DNA of 29,153 nucleotides. It comes from Mastigamoeba balamuthi. Its lineage: Eukaryota > Evosea > Mastigamoebida > Mastigamoebidae. Under the pieces are notes generated by a model. That model did not search any database and was not told where the DNA came from. It saw only the letters and a program-made list of their open reading frames with translations. A program made the translations under genes and the position numbers. The first letter of the stretch is position 1; every line of letters starts with the position of its first letter. Positions 10,202-20,168 of the stretch are shown here, piece by piece. The stretch lies in NCBI GenBank assembly GCA_902651635.1, contig CACRSC010000126.1:12426-41578 (forward strand), in the 5' to 3' direction.

Positions 10202-11345
10202 TTAGGCAACGGTGGCACCGACGGCGGGAGAGTCTGCAATGTGGCAGGCCTTTGTGCCGCGCTGCAGGCGGAAGAAGCCTTCGCCACTGGAGCCGTGGTA
10301 GTCCTTGGCCTCGCCCCACGTGCTCCCCCACGAGTTCTTGATCAGCCAGTACTTGATTCCGTTCTGTTCTCCCCATCCAGCCAGCGTAACCGCGTGGTCG
10401 GCGCCGTTGTAGCCTTGCGAGGTATAAACGCAGCGGGACCCGTGCTTGACTATGCCGCCCGAGTAGCCCTGCAGGTACCCTGCGTTCATGGCCACGCCCA
10501 GCGACCCGTACTGCATCAGCCTCGAGTACAGCGCGCTGCCGTCGGCCTCATCGACCCTCTGGGTGAAGTAGCTCTTGGTGATGACTGCCCCGGGGTTGCT
10601 GAGGCTCTTCCTGCAGGAGCTCATCCTCCCCAAGTATGGGTACTGCGACTCCAGGGCCACGCCGCCCCCGCTGCGGCCCCTCTGCACCAGCTCGGCGAGC
10701 ATCCTGTCCGGGAAGTAGCCCTGGCAGCCATTGTACCCGCTCTGGCCGTAGTTGGCGCAGTCGACGAGGTTCTGCGTGGACACGGCGAGGGTCTTCTTGT
10801 GCGTCCTCATGTACGCGCCCTCGAGCACCGCGGCCACCGTGAACGCCCAGCACGACCCACACGTACCCTGGTTGCGCGCTGGCGTCACGTACGGCGTCGT
10901 GTACGTCTTGGGGACCGACGCTCTCTTGACAGGCGCGTCGGGAGCCTCCATGAGGGGCAGCCCGGATGGCTTGATGCCTGTCGGGTGCAGAAAGCGCTGG
11001 GAGAACTCGGTGCCGTTGAGGTCCGAGAACTGGTTGGGGCCGTAGATGGCAGTCTGGCCAGGCTCAGCGTTCCACGCGGCGTAGTCGGCGAGGTTGTTGA
11101 CGAAGACCTGGAAGCGCAGCTCCTCTGTGAATACCCGTGGTCGAGTCAGTTGGCAGCCAGTCAAACGGGTGACTCACCCTCCTCGACGGAGTGGTAGACC
11201 TTGGCGTGCTTCTCCTTCCATTCGTCCTGTCATCGCCGTGAGCGTATGAGGGTGTGTGGGCCCGACTCACCCACTGGCAGCGATCGTCGCAGCCCAGAGA
11301 GGAGACGATCAATAGCGCTGTGACGAGAGCGACGGCGTTTAGCAT
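10202..11345 (-). CDS. Papain-family (C1A) cysteine protease 2
   Basis: Cathepsin L-like protease of 348 residues on the minus strand. Exons are complement of 11271-11345, 11178-11226 and 10202-11124, all in phase. The product has a signal peptide (MLNAVALVTALLIVSSLGC), an I29-type propeptide with NQFSD, and an intact active site: Gln in RNQG, C133 in CGSCWAF, H285 and N305. It lacks the Val insertion of gene 1, which it otherwise resembles most. The exon plan (75, 49 and 923 nt) equals that of the other copies. It lies tail-to-tail with gene 1, 2.4 kb away. Its 3' flank (about 10150-10201) resembles that of gene 1 in inverted orientation. Expected role: digestion of ingested or secreted protein in lysosome-like compartments. 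Confidence 0.95.
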
Positions 11346-11450
11346 CGTGTTTCCTTCGTGCCGACAAGGCGGTGCTACAGTAGAATGGAGGCAGCAGAGC
11401 AGGTGCCCCCTTTTGATCATACCCGCCGGCCGTTGCAGATGACGTTGCTG
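11346..11450 (-). promoter_or_regulatory. Promoter region of protease gene 2
   Basis: Read on the minus strand, ACGTCATCTGCAACGGCC lies about 95 nt before the ATG (11345), followed by ATCAAAAGGGGG and CACGAAGGAAACACG next to the ATG. The first block also occurs before gene 3 (ACGTCATCGCAACGGCC) and in weaker form before gene 4. This is a candidate transcription-factor site, CRE-like at its core. Confidence 0.5.
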
Positions 11451-12520
11451 ATATGAAAAAGTGGAAGACAGTCCCAGAATGGCTAAGCTCTTATCCCAGG
11501 TCCAACGGTATTGACTGTTCTGCTCGACATAGAGATATGCCCGCGCGCCTCTCCTTCCCGTGGATTCCCTCGTCTCGCACTTGCGCGTACCAGGATTCGA
11601 GGGCGTGCCCGATGCCACGTCGAGAAAAAAACGAAAGACCAACCGCCAAATTAACGAAGAACGTCATCTGGTTAAAATTGCAAAAAAACCTGACAGCTGT
11701 TCAATTTCGCGACAAGTAGCGCGTGGTCTTTCGAGAGCCCAGGGACACCGGCACTTTTTGGAGGGGAAAACGGATTTTTCGGTCGTTTTTTTTTTTCGTA
11801 AGGGAAGGAGACCATCTTTGTCTGGTCTGCTGCGCACTTGAAGAAAAGCACGAGTGGTTGACGGGTTGGTGACATCTATTTGTGGGTGTCTGGGCGCACT
11901 TGATAACGTGTAAAGTAGAGATTCCTTCCCGATGATACCCAACGCGTGGGAAATTGCGATTGGTCGGTTGGCCGAAATTTCGTTTCTCCCTCACAGAGCC
12001 CGGCAGTGTCATGTCGTGTGTGTAGTGGACAATATATACACGTGGCACCTATCTCTTATCTTTGCTTATTGATAATGCTGTCCGGCTCGCTCATCTCCCG
12101 AGTCCTGCCTCGAGCCTCGAACGCGGGATTGTGATGGCGTGACTGGATGCTCTGGCACTCTCCCACTTCAACCGCGAGTCCAGGTAGAGCTCTGCCGATG
12201 TCGCGGAAGCATTCACGAGGGTCCCTCCCCCATTTTCCACAAGGACCCGTGGAAGTAACAACATGTTTTCCGAGGGAGTTGGCAGACTTTTAGTCGGTTT
12301 TCTACACAGTGCCGCCGGCGCGTTGACATGGGCTGCTACAGCACTGGTGTGAGATGTAATGGGCTGCCTTTATTTGCATTGGATGTGTTGACAGATGTTG
12401 TGCATCGCCTCTAGAGCTCCATCTCGGGGTGCTGGACATGGGACCTCAGAGAAGCGTGGGGAACCGTTGCAGCCACTAGGTCATGACAGACAAGTAGCAG
12501 CCACGTGGGAGGCCTTATTC
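11451..12520. other. Gap between protease genes 2 and 3
   Basis: I see no gene. There are homopolymer runs (T tract near 11787, A tracts near 11625 and 11683) and a weak AT-rich TATATACA string near 12035, with nothing downstream that looks like a gene start. Confidence 0.5.
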
Positions 12521-13677
12521 CTATGCCACGGTGGCTCCGACAGCGGGCATGTCGGCAATGTGGCACGCCCTAGTGCCACGCTGCAGGCGGAAGTAGCCCT
12601 CGCCGTTGCCCCTCTGGTAGTCCCTGGCCTCGCCCCAGTTCGACCCCCACGAGTTCTTGATCAGCCAGTACTTGACGCCGTTCTGGACTCCCCACCCCGC
12701 CAGCGTAACCGCGTGATCGGGGCCGTTGTAGCCCTGCTGCGTGTAGACGCAGTTGTTCCCGTGCCTGACAATGCCGCCCGAGTAGCCCTGCAGGTACCCC
12801 GCGTTGATGGCCACGCCCAGCGACCCGTACTGCATCAGCCTCGAGTACAGCGCGCTGCCCTCCTGCTCATCGAAGTTCTGCGTGAAGTAGTCCCTCACGA
12901 CGACGGTCGAGGGGTTGTTGAGGGGCTTCCCGCACTGCCCCATCCTCGCCATGTACGGGTACTGCGACTCGAGGGCCACGCCGCCGTTGTTGCGGCCCGT
13001 CTGGGCGAGCTCCTGGATCATGCTGATCGTGTTGAAGCCCTGGCAGCCGTCCCAGCCCCTCTGGCCGTAGTTGGCGCAGTCGATGAGGTTCTGCGTCGAC
13101 ACAGCCACAGTCTGCCTGTGCGACCTCATGTATGCGCCCTCAAGCACCGCTGCCGTAGTGAACGCCCAGCACGACCCGCACGACCCCTGGTTGCGCGCGG
13201 GCGACACGTACTGCGTCGTGAACGAGCTCGGGATGGACGCCCTCTTGACCGGCGTGTCAGGTGCGTCCCTCAGGGGCAGGCCGGCCGCCGTAAGGCCGGT
13301 GGGCAGCAGGAAGCGCTGGGAGAACTCGGTGCCGTTGAGGTCCGAGAACTGGTTGGGACCGAAGAAGGCTGTCTGCCCGGGCTCGGCGTTCCACCTGGCG
13401 TAGTCGGCGAGGTTGTTGAGGAAGGTCTGGAAGCGCTGCTCTTCTGTGGTGAATGTGAGAAGGAGTGTCGTCTCCGTGCGGGCTGATTGGGGTGTGTCTG
13501 ACCTTCGTCGAAGGAGCTGTAAATCTTGGAGTGCTGGCTCTTCCATTGGTTCTGAGGCAGAGACGCATGTGAGAATCGAGAGTCTCTGACTTTGGAAAGA
13601 CGCACCCATTGGCAGCGCTGGTCACAGCCGATGGCGGACGCCAGAAGAAGGCACCAAACGAGAGCGAGCGCGTTCAT
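12521..13677 (-). CDS. Papain-family (C1A) cysteine protease 3
   Basis: Cathepsin L-like protease of 347 residues, minus strand. Exons are complement of 13606-13677, 13503-13551 and 12521-13443. Its signal peptide (MNALALVWCLLLASAIGC) is one residue shorter than in genes 1 and 2. The propeptide contains NQFSD. The active site is intact: RNQGSCGSCWAF with C132, H284 in DHAVTL, and N304 in NSWGSNWGE. Gene 3 is in tandem with gene 2, 1.2 kb upstream of its start. It is more diverged than genes 1 and 2 are from each other. Intron positions and phases (0 and 1) are identical in all copies, so all derive from one ancestor. Confidence 0.95.
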
Positions 13678-13830
13678 CGTCGAGGAGTTCCGTATGAACT
13701 TGTCAGACACGAAAAGGGCTTGCGGGTGTAGGTCTTGTCGAGGATGATAAGGAAGTAAGGCAACCGCCGGTGTGTCCCGCTTTTGAGGCCCCCATACGGC
13801 CGTTGCGATGACGTCGGCAGATACTCGAAA
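13678..13830 (-). promoter_or_regulatory. Promoter region of protease gene 3
   Basis: On the minus strand GACGTCATCGCAACGGCC (core at 13809-13814) lies about 132 nt before the ATG and is followed by CTCAAAAGCGGG. The order matches the gene 2 promoter, with a longer spacer to the ATG. Confidence 0.5.
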
Positions 13831-15241
13831 AGTGTCCATGTGTCCGAGTATGGCTACGAGAATATCTTGAGTCCAACGGCTGCTCTGCACCTGCTGGCCC
13901 CCCAACGGACGCCGCCTCTGTCCTCTTGCCCGGGTCACCTCCTTAGCTCCGGCGCGTATATAACCACTCCTCGATCGCCCCCACCACACTAAGAACTCGG
14001 CGAGGCACTTGCAAAACAATGCAAAGTCTGCGGGCAAAAACGGTGAGAGAAGGCATTCATTACCAGGTACACCAGTCCTGCATGCTGGTAGGACGTCTCA
14101 GCGGACTGCGAAGAGAGAAGGAGATGCGCCCAGCCTCGTTGCGCGCGATGCGGGACACTGGAATGGCCCGGCGGGAAGGCGAGGCGCCCATTTGGGAACA
14201 TGATCAAGCAGCGCAAGTAAGGAGCCAAACCGTAACACTCGATTTCGCATTTGCATTTGTCCGAAGGGGCGTGCGCAGGGGTACGTTCTCAGCCCCTCGC
14301 AAAGCCACTGGTGAGAGTGGCTGCTGTCGCCGGACGGGCCAACAAGGGCTCTGGGGGAGTATCTTGCAGGAATTTCGGTGACTGAACAGCAGTTAAGCCA
14401 CAACCGTCGGCGAGGAGACCGACGTGGACTCAGGTCCCTTAAAGCGAAGGAAGGGACACCGCGAAGACGCGAGCTCGCACGTCGTTGCCATCGCCTGGCA
14501 GCGAGGGGAGTCCCCGGACACGCGGCAGAATCGTCAGGTGTGGACAACATTCCGGGAGGCGATCCCCTGCCCTCAGCTCCTCCTTGTGTTGGCCGTCCCT
14601 CGTCGGAGCCCTGCCGCGCCGCGAGTCCAGGCTGCTCCACACTCGAGGAATGCCCGCGAACTCAGCACGGTCGTCCGGAGGCGGTCCGCACTCGGGGATG
14701 CGCAGGTGAGCAATTTCGAAGTCGGCCCCTCAGAGAGCGCACACCGAAAACACCGGACACGCCGACGGGCCGCTGTACCCACACTCTGAGGACGAGCGAC
14801 GGGATCTCCGAGGCCGTTGGCTCCCGCGCCTCAGGGGAAACCACTCCAATACCCCCCCAATACACCCATGGCGACGTGCGTGGGTGGTGGGGCGACGAGC
14901 CATCGCTCGTGCACCTGTGTTGTGCGTTCACAGGCCGCTGCGGTCCAACGGACCTGAAACTATAAGAAGGCCAGTACGAGGCCCGCCAGGGTGTGCGAGT
15001 GGTTGCGGGAAAAAGCAAGACACAAAGAGTGCCTTGTCCCTCCCACCCTTCCACTTGATGCACAACTGGCCGGCCTCATTGTACTGGGGCCTCCCGCTCG
15101 CATTCTTCTGCGTGGCCCTGCCTTGCGTGCAGCGCAGCAGCAGCTCCGGAACTGGGGAGAAGGTGAATTCCCAAGATACCCGGCAGATATTTTGCTATGA
15201 CGCCGATACTGAGTAAATATCGCCGCTGTGCTGACAGGCCG
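13831..15241. other. Gap upstream of the PIG-L gene
   Basis: The stretch is fairly GC-rich with several overlapping open frames (14019-14381, 14378-14965), but none has family similarity, codon bias like the real genes here, or convincing introns. A TATATAA string at about 13956 is followed by an ATG at 14019, so a short unrecognised gene cannot be excluded. A frame from ATG 15058 has a signal-like start (MHNWPASLYWGLPLAFFCVA), but splicing into the next gene fails on phase. Confidence 0.45.
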
Positions 15242-18032
15242 ATGCGCTGCGCCCTGTTGCTCTCCCTGTGCGCCGTCATCGGCGGCGCCCGCGCGGCCGG
15301 GGTCCTCGTGGTGGCCCCGCACCCCGACGACGAGGTCCTGTGCTGCAGCGGCGTCCTGCACCGCGCCGTCGCCCGCGGCCACGCCGTCCGCGTCGCGCTG
15401 CTCACCAACGGCGAGTTCTACGGCTCCGGCAGGTCTCGGGAACTCCCCACCCCCAGTCCCCCACCCCAATTCCACGCACACTCGCGTCACTTCTGCCCGC
15501 ACCTGCCCATTGCTTCTTATTCAGCAACGCCGCACGAGAAAAGCCGGTGGCGTCTTTTCAGAATCGCATGCGCTGTGCCTCCCCCACAAAAAAAGCCCAA
15601 AAAGCGGGCGGGCATTATGAATGGTATTTGTGTCATTTTGATGATCAACGCCGCCATCAGGAACTGTGCGAGAGGCGACCACAGTTTGCTCAGCAGCCGG
15701 TATACACAATTAACATTTGAAAGAATTGGTGTTTTCGGTCCAGTTTTATTAGGAAACCTGCCCTTTAAATTTGGCATGTGAAGAGGGAGACACCTGAACC
15801 CTCCAACCACTGAATCTTATGGCTAGGTTGCCTCATAAAACAAGGCCGAAAAAGACAATGTTTTGAATATTATATTGTGTATACCGGTTGAGTGGGTATG
15901 TCTGATTGCTGTGTGCCAAATGCAGGGAGAGGGGCATCGTGAGGCAGGGCGAGTCCGTGGCCGCGCTGGCCCTGCTGGGGGTACCCGAGGACAGCGTCGC
16001 GTTCCTGGGGTACCCCGACGCCTACCTCCGCAAAATCGTCGAGAGGCGAACCTCGGAGCCCCTCGTCACCAAGCACGGGTCAGCTCCCGCCTCTCCACGC
16101 CGCCGCAGCTTCCCACTCCCCGTGTCTGACGCTTTGCGTGGCGCAGCATCTCGGAGACGTACGGCGAGCGAGGGCTCGGGGGGGCTGACTACCACTTCGT
16201 GAGGACTGGCCAGCACGCGTCCTACACCTTCGACTCGGTTAGCCGCTCCCACTCTCCGAGAGGGGGGGACATACCCCGGCCCCTTGCCCCGGCTGCTCAG
16301 CGCGTGCTGCTCGGGGGGACCCGCAGGTCGTGGGGGACGTGGCGAGCATGCTACTCGAGTTCAGGCCGGACCACGTAGTCGTGAGCGGGACGAGCGCCGA
16401 CTCGCACGGGGATCACAAGTCTGCGGACGTCATCGTCCGCGAGGCCCTCGCCGCGGCGCTCAAGGCCGACCCGCGCTTCCGCGTTGCCCTCCACAAGGCG
16501 ATGGTGGTGCGCTCTGTAGCGTGCCCCGACGACACTCGCGTCTCAGAGCGGTTTTCCCGCAGTGGAACACGGACATCACGTGGCCCAACTTCTATGACCC
16601 GAGCGAGAGGGTCAGGCTCCCCAATACGCCAGAATGTCCGCGCTGCGCCTTCGGCAGACTCCCGCGCTGACACCTCGCCCGTCGCAGTTGAAGGCCACGC
16701 CGTTGAGAGGCTCGACGTGCCATCGCAGATGCTGTCGGCCGTGCCCAAGGAGAACCTGAAGTGCGCTGGCGTATTATCACCCTCCCCCTGGGGCAGACAC
16801 TGAGCCCTCGAAGGTACCGCGCCATCGAGTCGTACGCGTCGCAGTCGGGTGCCACGTGCTCAATTCTGCTGCGCTTCATACACCGCGACGAGCTCTTCTT
16901 CGCGACGTCGTTCCCGGCCGGAACCGAGGTCCCCATCGTCGACGCCGGCAGCGATTCCCTCGCGTGCGCCGGCGACACGGTGGTCCTCGACGGGTCGAAC
17001 TCGACGGGTCTCTCGCATCTCGCGTGGAAGCAGATCGCAGGCCCGTCCGTAGAGCTGCAATACCCTGTGCGTACTTGGAGGTCTCCGGCATCGCCACTCA
17101 CACGCTATTTGTTGTCAGGAGTCGCCCAGGCCGCGCTTTGTGGTGCCGCTGGCGGACTCGGAGGAAGCGGTGTTCGAGTTTGAGCTCTCTGGCGGTAGTG
17201 ACACGTTTGAGGGCCTGCCAGACGGCGTTGTCGTCGTGCGTCCTCATTGGGCTCGGTGGCGTTTATCCCTGTCTGACGGTGTCGCCAGCGAGTCAGGCCG
17301 TCTGGCGTTGAGTACGGGGGCAACGTTGCCCCACTGGCGGTGGTGACGGCGTCGTCGAGCGTGTCGCGCAGCCACGGGGCCATCAACGACGGCGTCGTCG
17401 ACGGCATACAGAGGACTGCGCCTACGACCGTGGGCGACGCCGTCCGCGAGTGGGTGTCGCGCGAGGCCAAGGGCGCGTGGATAGAGCTCAACTGGACCGC
17501 GCCGCGCGTCGTGGGCAGGATCGACATCCACGACAGCGTCGGGTGCGGCTCCAACGTCGTCAAGGGCGCGCTGTACCTCGAGGGCGTGGGAGGGCAGAGG
17601 CTCCTGGTCCCAGTGGGCCCTCTGGACAACTCGGGGCTCGCGTACACGGTCGTCGTCGAGCCCCTTGCGCTCAAGTCCCTGCGCTTCGTCGTCGAGCAGA
17701 CAAACAAGGGTTTGAGACAGGTCGGTCTCGCGGAGATCAAGGTGTTCGAGGCGCGCAAGTCCGCGTGTGCTGCGAGGGCGGAGGCCGCCCTCTCATCGCG
17801 TGGGGCTGTAGAGCCTCGTCCAGTCCCCGTGGAGACTCCGCAGCAACGGGTTACTAATCGCACGTCGCCTGAGGGCGACCGCGTGGGGCAGCGCACGCCG
17901 GCGTCGAGCCCCAGAGGGAGCTGGACCGTGAGGGCGCTGGGAGCCCTGGTGTTCGTGGCTCTCGTCCTGAAGATGGGGGTCCACCGCAGCTTGGTCGCCA
18001 CGCTTTATGTTAATAAACGCCACTCTGTGTGA
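15242..18032 (+). CDS. PIG-L/LmbE-type deacetylase with PKD-like and discoidin-like domains
   Basis: Nine exons join in phase to 623 residues: 15242-15432, 15926-16078, 16147-16237, 16327-16506, 16563-16635, 16688-16740, 16797-17066, 17119-17235, 17289-18032. Residues 1-19 look like a signal peptide. The PIG-L domain has the zinc motif PHPDDE near residue 26, LGYPDAYLRKI, and SHGDH with its two histidines. The family removes acetyl from N-acetylglucosamine in GPI precursors or other glycoconjugates. After IESYASQ comes a PKD/REJ-like repeat (DGSNSTG, WKQIAGPSVEL), then an F5/8C-like domain starting GGNVAPLAVVTASS and containing INDGVVDG. A single hydrophobic segment near residues 595-610 may anchor it. 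ER PIG-L has an N-terminal anchor and no such domains, so this is probably a luminal or surface sugar deacetylase. The start at 15242 is chosen because it gives a signal peptide. The end of exon 6 is the least certain junction. Confidence 0.85.
15697..15887. mobile_element. 191-bp terminal-inverted-repeat element (MITE-like) in PIG-L intron 1
   Basis: CCGGTATACACAAT at 15697-15710 is matched by its perfect reverse complement at 15874-15887, and weaker inverted similarity continues inward for about 20 bp. The interior is AT-rich and non-coding. CCGG is palindromic and occurs at both ends, so it could be a 4-bp target duplication flanking TATACACAAT repeats; a TA duplication, as in Tc1/mariner, also fits. 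The insert explains why this intron is 493 nt while other introns of the gene are 49-89 nt. Confidence 0.65.
18012..18017 (+). promoter_or_regulatory. AATAAA polyadenylation signal inside the PIG-L reading frame
   Basis: AATAAA lies in frame (Asn-Lys), 12 bases before the stop codon at 18030-18032. The next gene starts at 18199, so the 3' UTR must be short. It is a consensus match only. Confidence 0.4.
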
Positions 18033-18104
18033 GTTGCGAGACCCCAAAGACTGTGGACGAGAGCTCAGAGCTCGGCACCCGCGACTGGGTGTACGGATAT
18101 TTCC

Positions 18105-18198
18105 TTGTGCGAGAATGATGACGTCGCAAGACGGAGATTTCCTCGGTTCACGGTTTCTGAACCCTTCAGTTCTCCTGTTACCCGACAAGTGAAGAGAG
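18105..18198 (+). promoter_or_regulatory. Promoter region of protease gene 4
   Basis: TGACGTCGCAA at 18119-18129, 70-80 nt before the ATG, resembles the ACGTC..GCAA block before genes 2 and 3. The whole intergenic space to the PIG-L stop is only 166 bp. Confidence 0.4.
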
Positions 18199-19349
18199 AT
18201 GTTGCCCACAACCGCCCTCGTGCTGTGCCTTCTCCTCGCCTCGGCCCTCGGCATCGATAACCGGCGTCAGTGGGTCTGTGGCTTATCGTTAATCAACCGT
18301 AGTGGCTCACGTCTCCTGCGTCCAGGACGAGTGGAAGCTGACGCACTCCAAGACCTACGCCTCGGAGGTGGAGGGTACTCGATTCTCTCGGATTCAAGCA
18401 TCTCGGCTCACAGCTCTCCCTTGCAGAGGAGCAACGCTTCCAGGTCTTCCTCGACAACCTCGCCTACTACGCCACGATGAACGCTGTTCCCGGGCAGACC
18501 GCCGTCTTCGGCCCCAACAAGTTCTCCGACCTCAACAGCACCGAGTTTGCCTCTCGGTTCCTGATGTCCCCAGGGGCCAGGAGGCCCGAGGCGAGTGTCG
18601 CCTCGACGCGAAGGAATAACCTGGCAGCGGGGTACCCCGGAGTCGGACACTACCCTGCCAACTTCATGACGCCGTGGGTGTCACCAGCACGTTCCCAGGG
18701 GGGATGCGGGGCTTGCTGGGCGTTCACCACAACAGCGGTGCTCGAGGGCGCGTACATGAAGGCCCACCACGGGGTCTACTTGAAGCTGTCCGTGCAGAAC
18801 CTCATCGACTGCTCCACCCTCGGCGGCTCTTTCGACGGATGCAGGGGCTACTATCCCTCAGACATGATCAAGGAGCTCGCCGAGGCGGGCAAGAGCGGAG
18901 GAGGCGTGGTCCGCGAGACCGACTACGTGTACGAGGGGAAGGCAGGCGAGTGCCTTCATCCCCTGGACACCCCAGGGGATGTCGTTGTGAAGAACTACAT
19001 CTCGAATCGGTTCGAGGAGCACCAGGGCAGCCCGATCTACGACATGGTGATGAATTACGGCAGTCTGGCCGTTGGCATGAACTCTGCCGATCTCCGTGGC
19101 TACGTAAAGGGCATCGTCATGAACAGCTTCAGCTGCGACCAGGCTCCCGACCACGCCGTGACCCTCGTTGGGTGGGGAGAGGAGAACAACGTCAAGTACT
19201 GGATACTCAAGAACTCGTGGGGCCCTGATTGGGGAGAGAAAGCTGGTCCTCGAATCGGTGGGGGCTTCTTCCGTGTCGAGCGTTACAACAGGGGTATGCC
19301 TGCGTGCGGACTCGGCAGGCTGCCTGCTGTGGGTGTTGAGGTCGCATGA
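18199..19349 (+). CDS. Papain-family (C1A) cysteine protease 4 (diverged copy)
   Basis: Exons 18199-18273, 18326-18374 and 18427-19349 join in phase to 348 residues. A signal peptide (MLPTTALVLCLLLASALG) precedes the propeptide with NKFSD. The mature part has RSQGGCGACWAF, with Q132 and catalytic C138, DHAVTLVGWG and NSWGPDWGE. CGAC replaces CGSC, and SQG replaces NQG; both are tolerated in active papains. The exon plan is identical to the other three genes. It is the most diverged copy: the propeptide/mature junction is longer and the C-terminal part differs. The 5' gap to the PIG-L gene is only 166 bp. Expected to be a secreted or lysosomal endopeptidase. Confidence 0.93.
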
Positions 19350-20168
19350 GACTGGCAAGCCAAAAAAGTCATTGGAAATCCAACAAAAAGAATGGAATAA
19401 TCAATTTAGGAATCAGAAAACGAATTACCCACTGTATCACCTATTTGATTTTCCGATCTTTTTTTCCCACTGTGAACTAAAAATAAGCTGATTGGCCTCA
19501 AAAGCTTACTACAGTACTGGTCATAAGTGGGTTAATACTCCTCTAAGACAGATAAGAAATCACACTTTATCCTACCATCGAATTTATGATGCTAGTCTGA
19601 AATATCTTTGCTCTCAGTCGCTTACTCGCTGAGCATTACAGAAAATGATCGTCTCAGATTTGTACAGGAAAACCTGTAACGAGATTGGACATCTGTGCTT
19701 TATACAGATGAGGCAACATTTCGTATTGGAGGTTGGATAAGAAAAATATGGCAACGACCCTGGTGTAGAAATGTATTCGAAAGGTTAAGTATGCAGTCAA
19801 GCTGAATAAATAATTCAGGCTGTTCTCTGTTAAAGGCTAAGAAGAGTTCAAAATCCTCTGACAAAATCTAAATTCTCGGTTCATGATACAAATCTACAAA
19901 TACAGTCTTTCATCTGAGAAAAAGCTGTTTGGTAAAGAAACAGAAATTTGGTTCTACAGGAAGACAATGACTTCAAGCATGTTAGCAAGTTGGCAACTCA
20001 TCAGATGAGACAGGCCTCATGCATCTCCATTAGTATCATTATCAAGTGAACCCCAGAAAGGGAACTTAGGAAGCATGAGTTCATGCATGATGCTCATCAC
20101 CTAAAAGTAATTCTTGTCTGACGTGGTGAGATTTGAGTGATCAAATAAAATCTCTCAGGGTCGCAACA
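19350..20168. other. AT-rich gap containing a transposon fossil
   Basis: The stretch is much more AT-rich than the flanking genes and contains no intact frame. About 550 bp of it is a decayed Tc1/mariner element (separate entry). The remaining ends hold nothing recognisable. Confidence 0.6.
19511..20060 (+). pseudogene. Decayed Tc1/mariner-type transposase
   Basis: Translation in shifting frames gives AEHYRK, then RLRFVQENL, a stop, then DWTSVLYTDEATFRIGG and IWQRPW. These match the W..VLFSDES.F and VWRRP motifs around the first catalytic Asp (codon 19707-19709). Some 250 bp later LQEDNDFKHVSK matches the LQQDNDPKHTSK motif with the second Asp (19963-19965). Several stops and frameshifts show it is dead. 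TACAGTACTGGTCATAAGT at about 19511 resembles a Tc1-type terminus, but I could not find its inverted partner downstream, and the N-terminal helix-turn-helix part is missing or unrecognisable. The exact limits are approximate. Confidence 0.75.

Noticed and set aside
10241-11197. 318-residue plus-strand open frame
   Set aside because: It is antisense to protease gene 2; the His/Val-rich composition is a complement artefact.
12395-13486. 363-residue plus-strand open frame
   Set aside because: It is antisense to protease gene 3, which has full active-site motifs and conserved introns.
14019-14965. Possible gene after a TATATAA string at about 13956
   Set aside because: The frames are Arg/Gly-rich, overlap in different phases, show no family similarity and have no convincing intron set.
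15058-15162. Signal-like frame as a first exon of the PIG-L gene
   Set aside because: Its only donor (15163, phase 0) does not match the phase needed at the 15237 acceptor, and ATG 15242 gives its own signal peptide.
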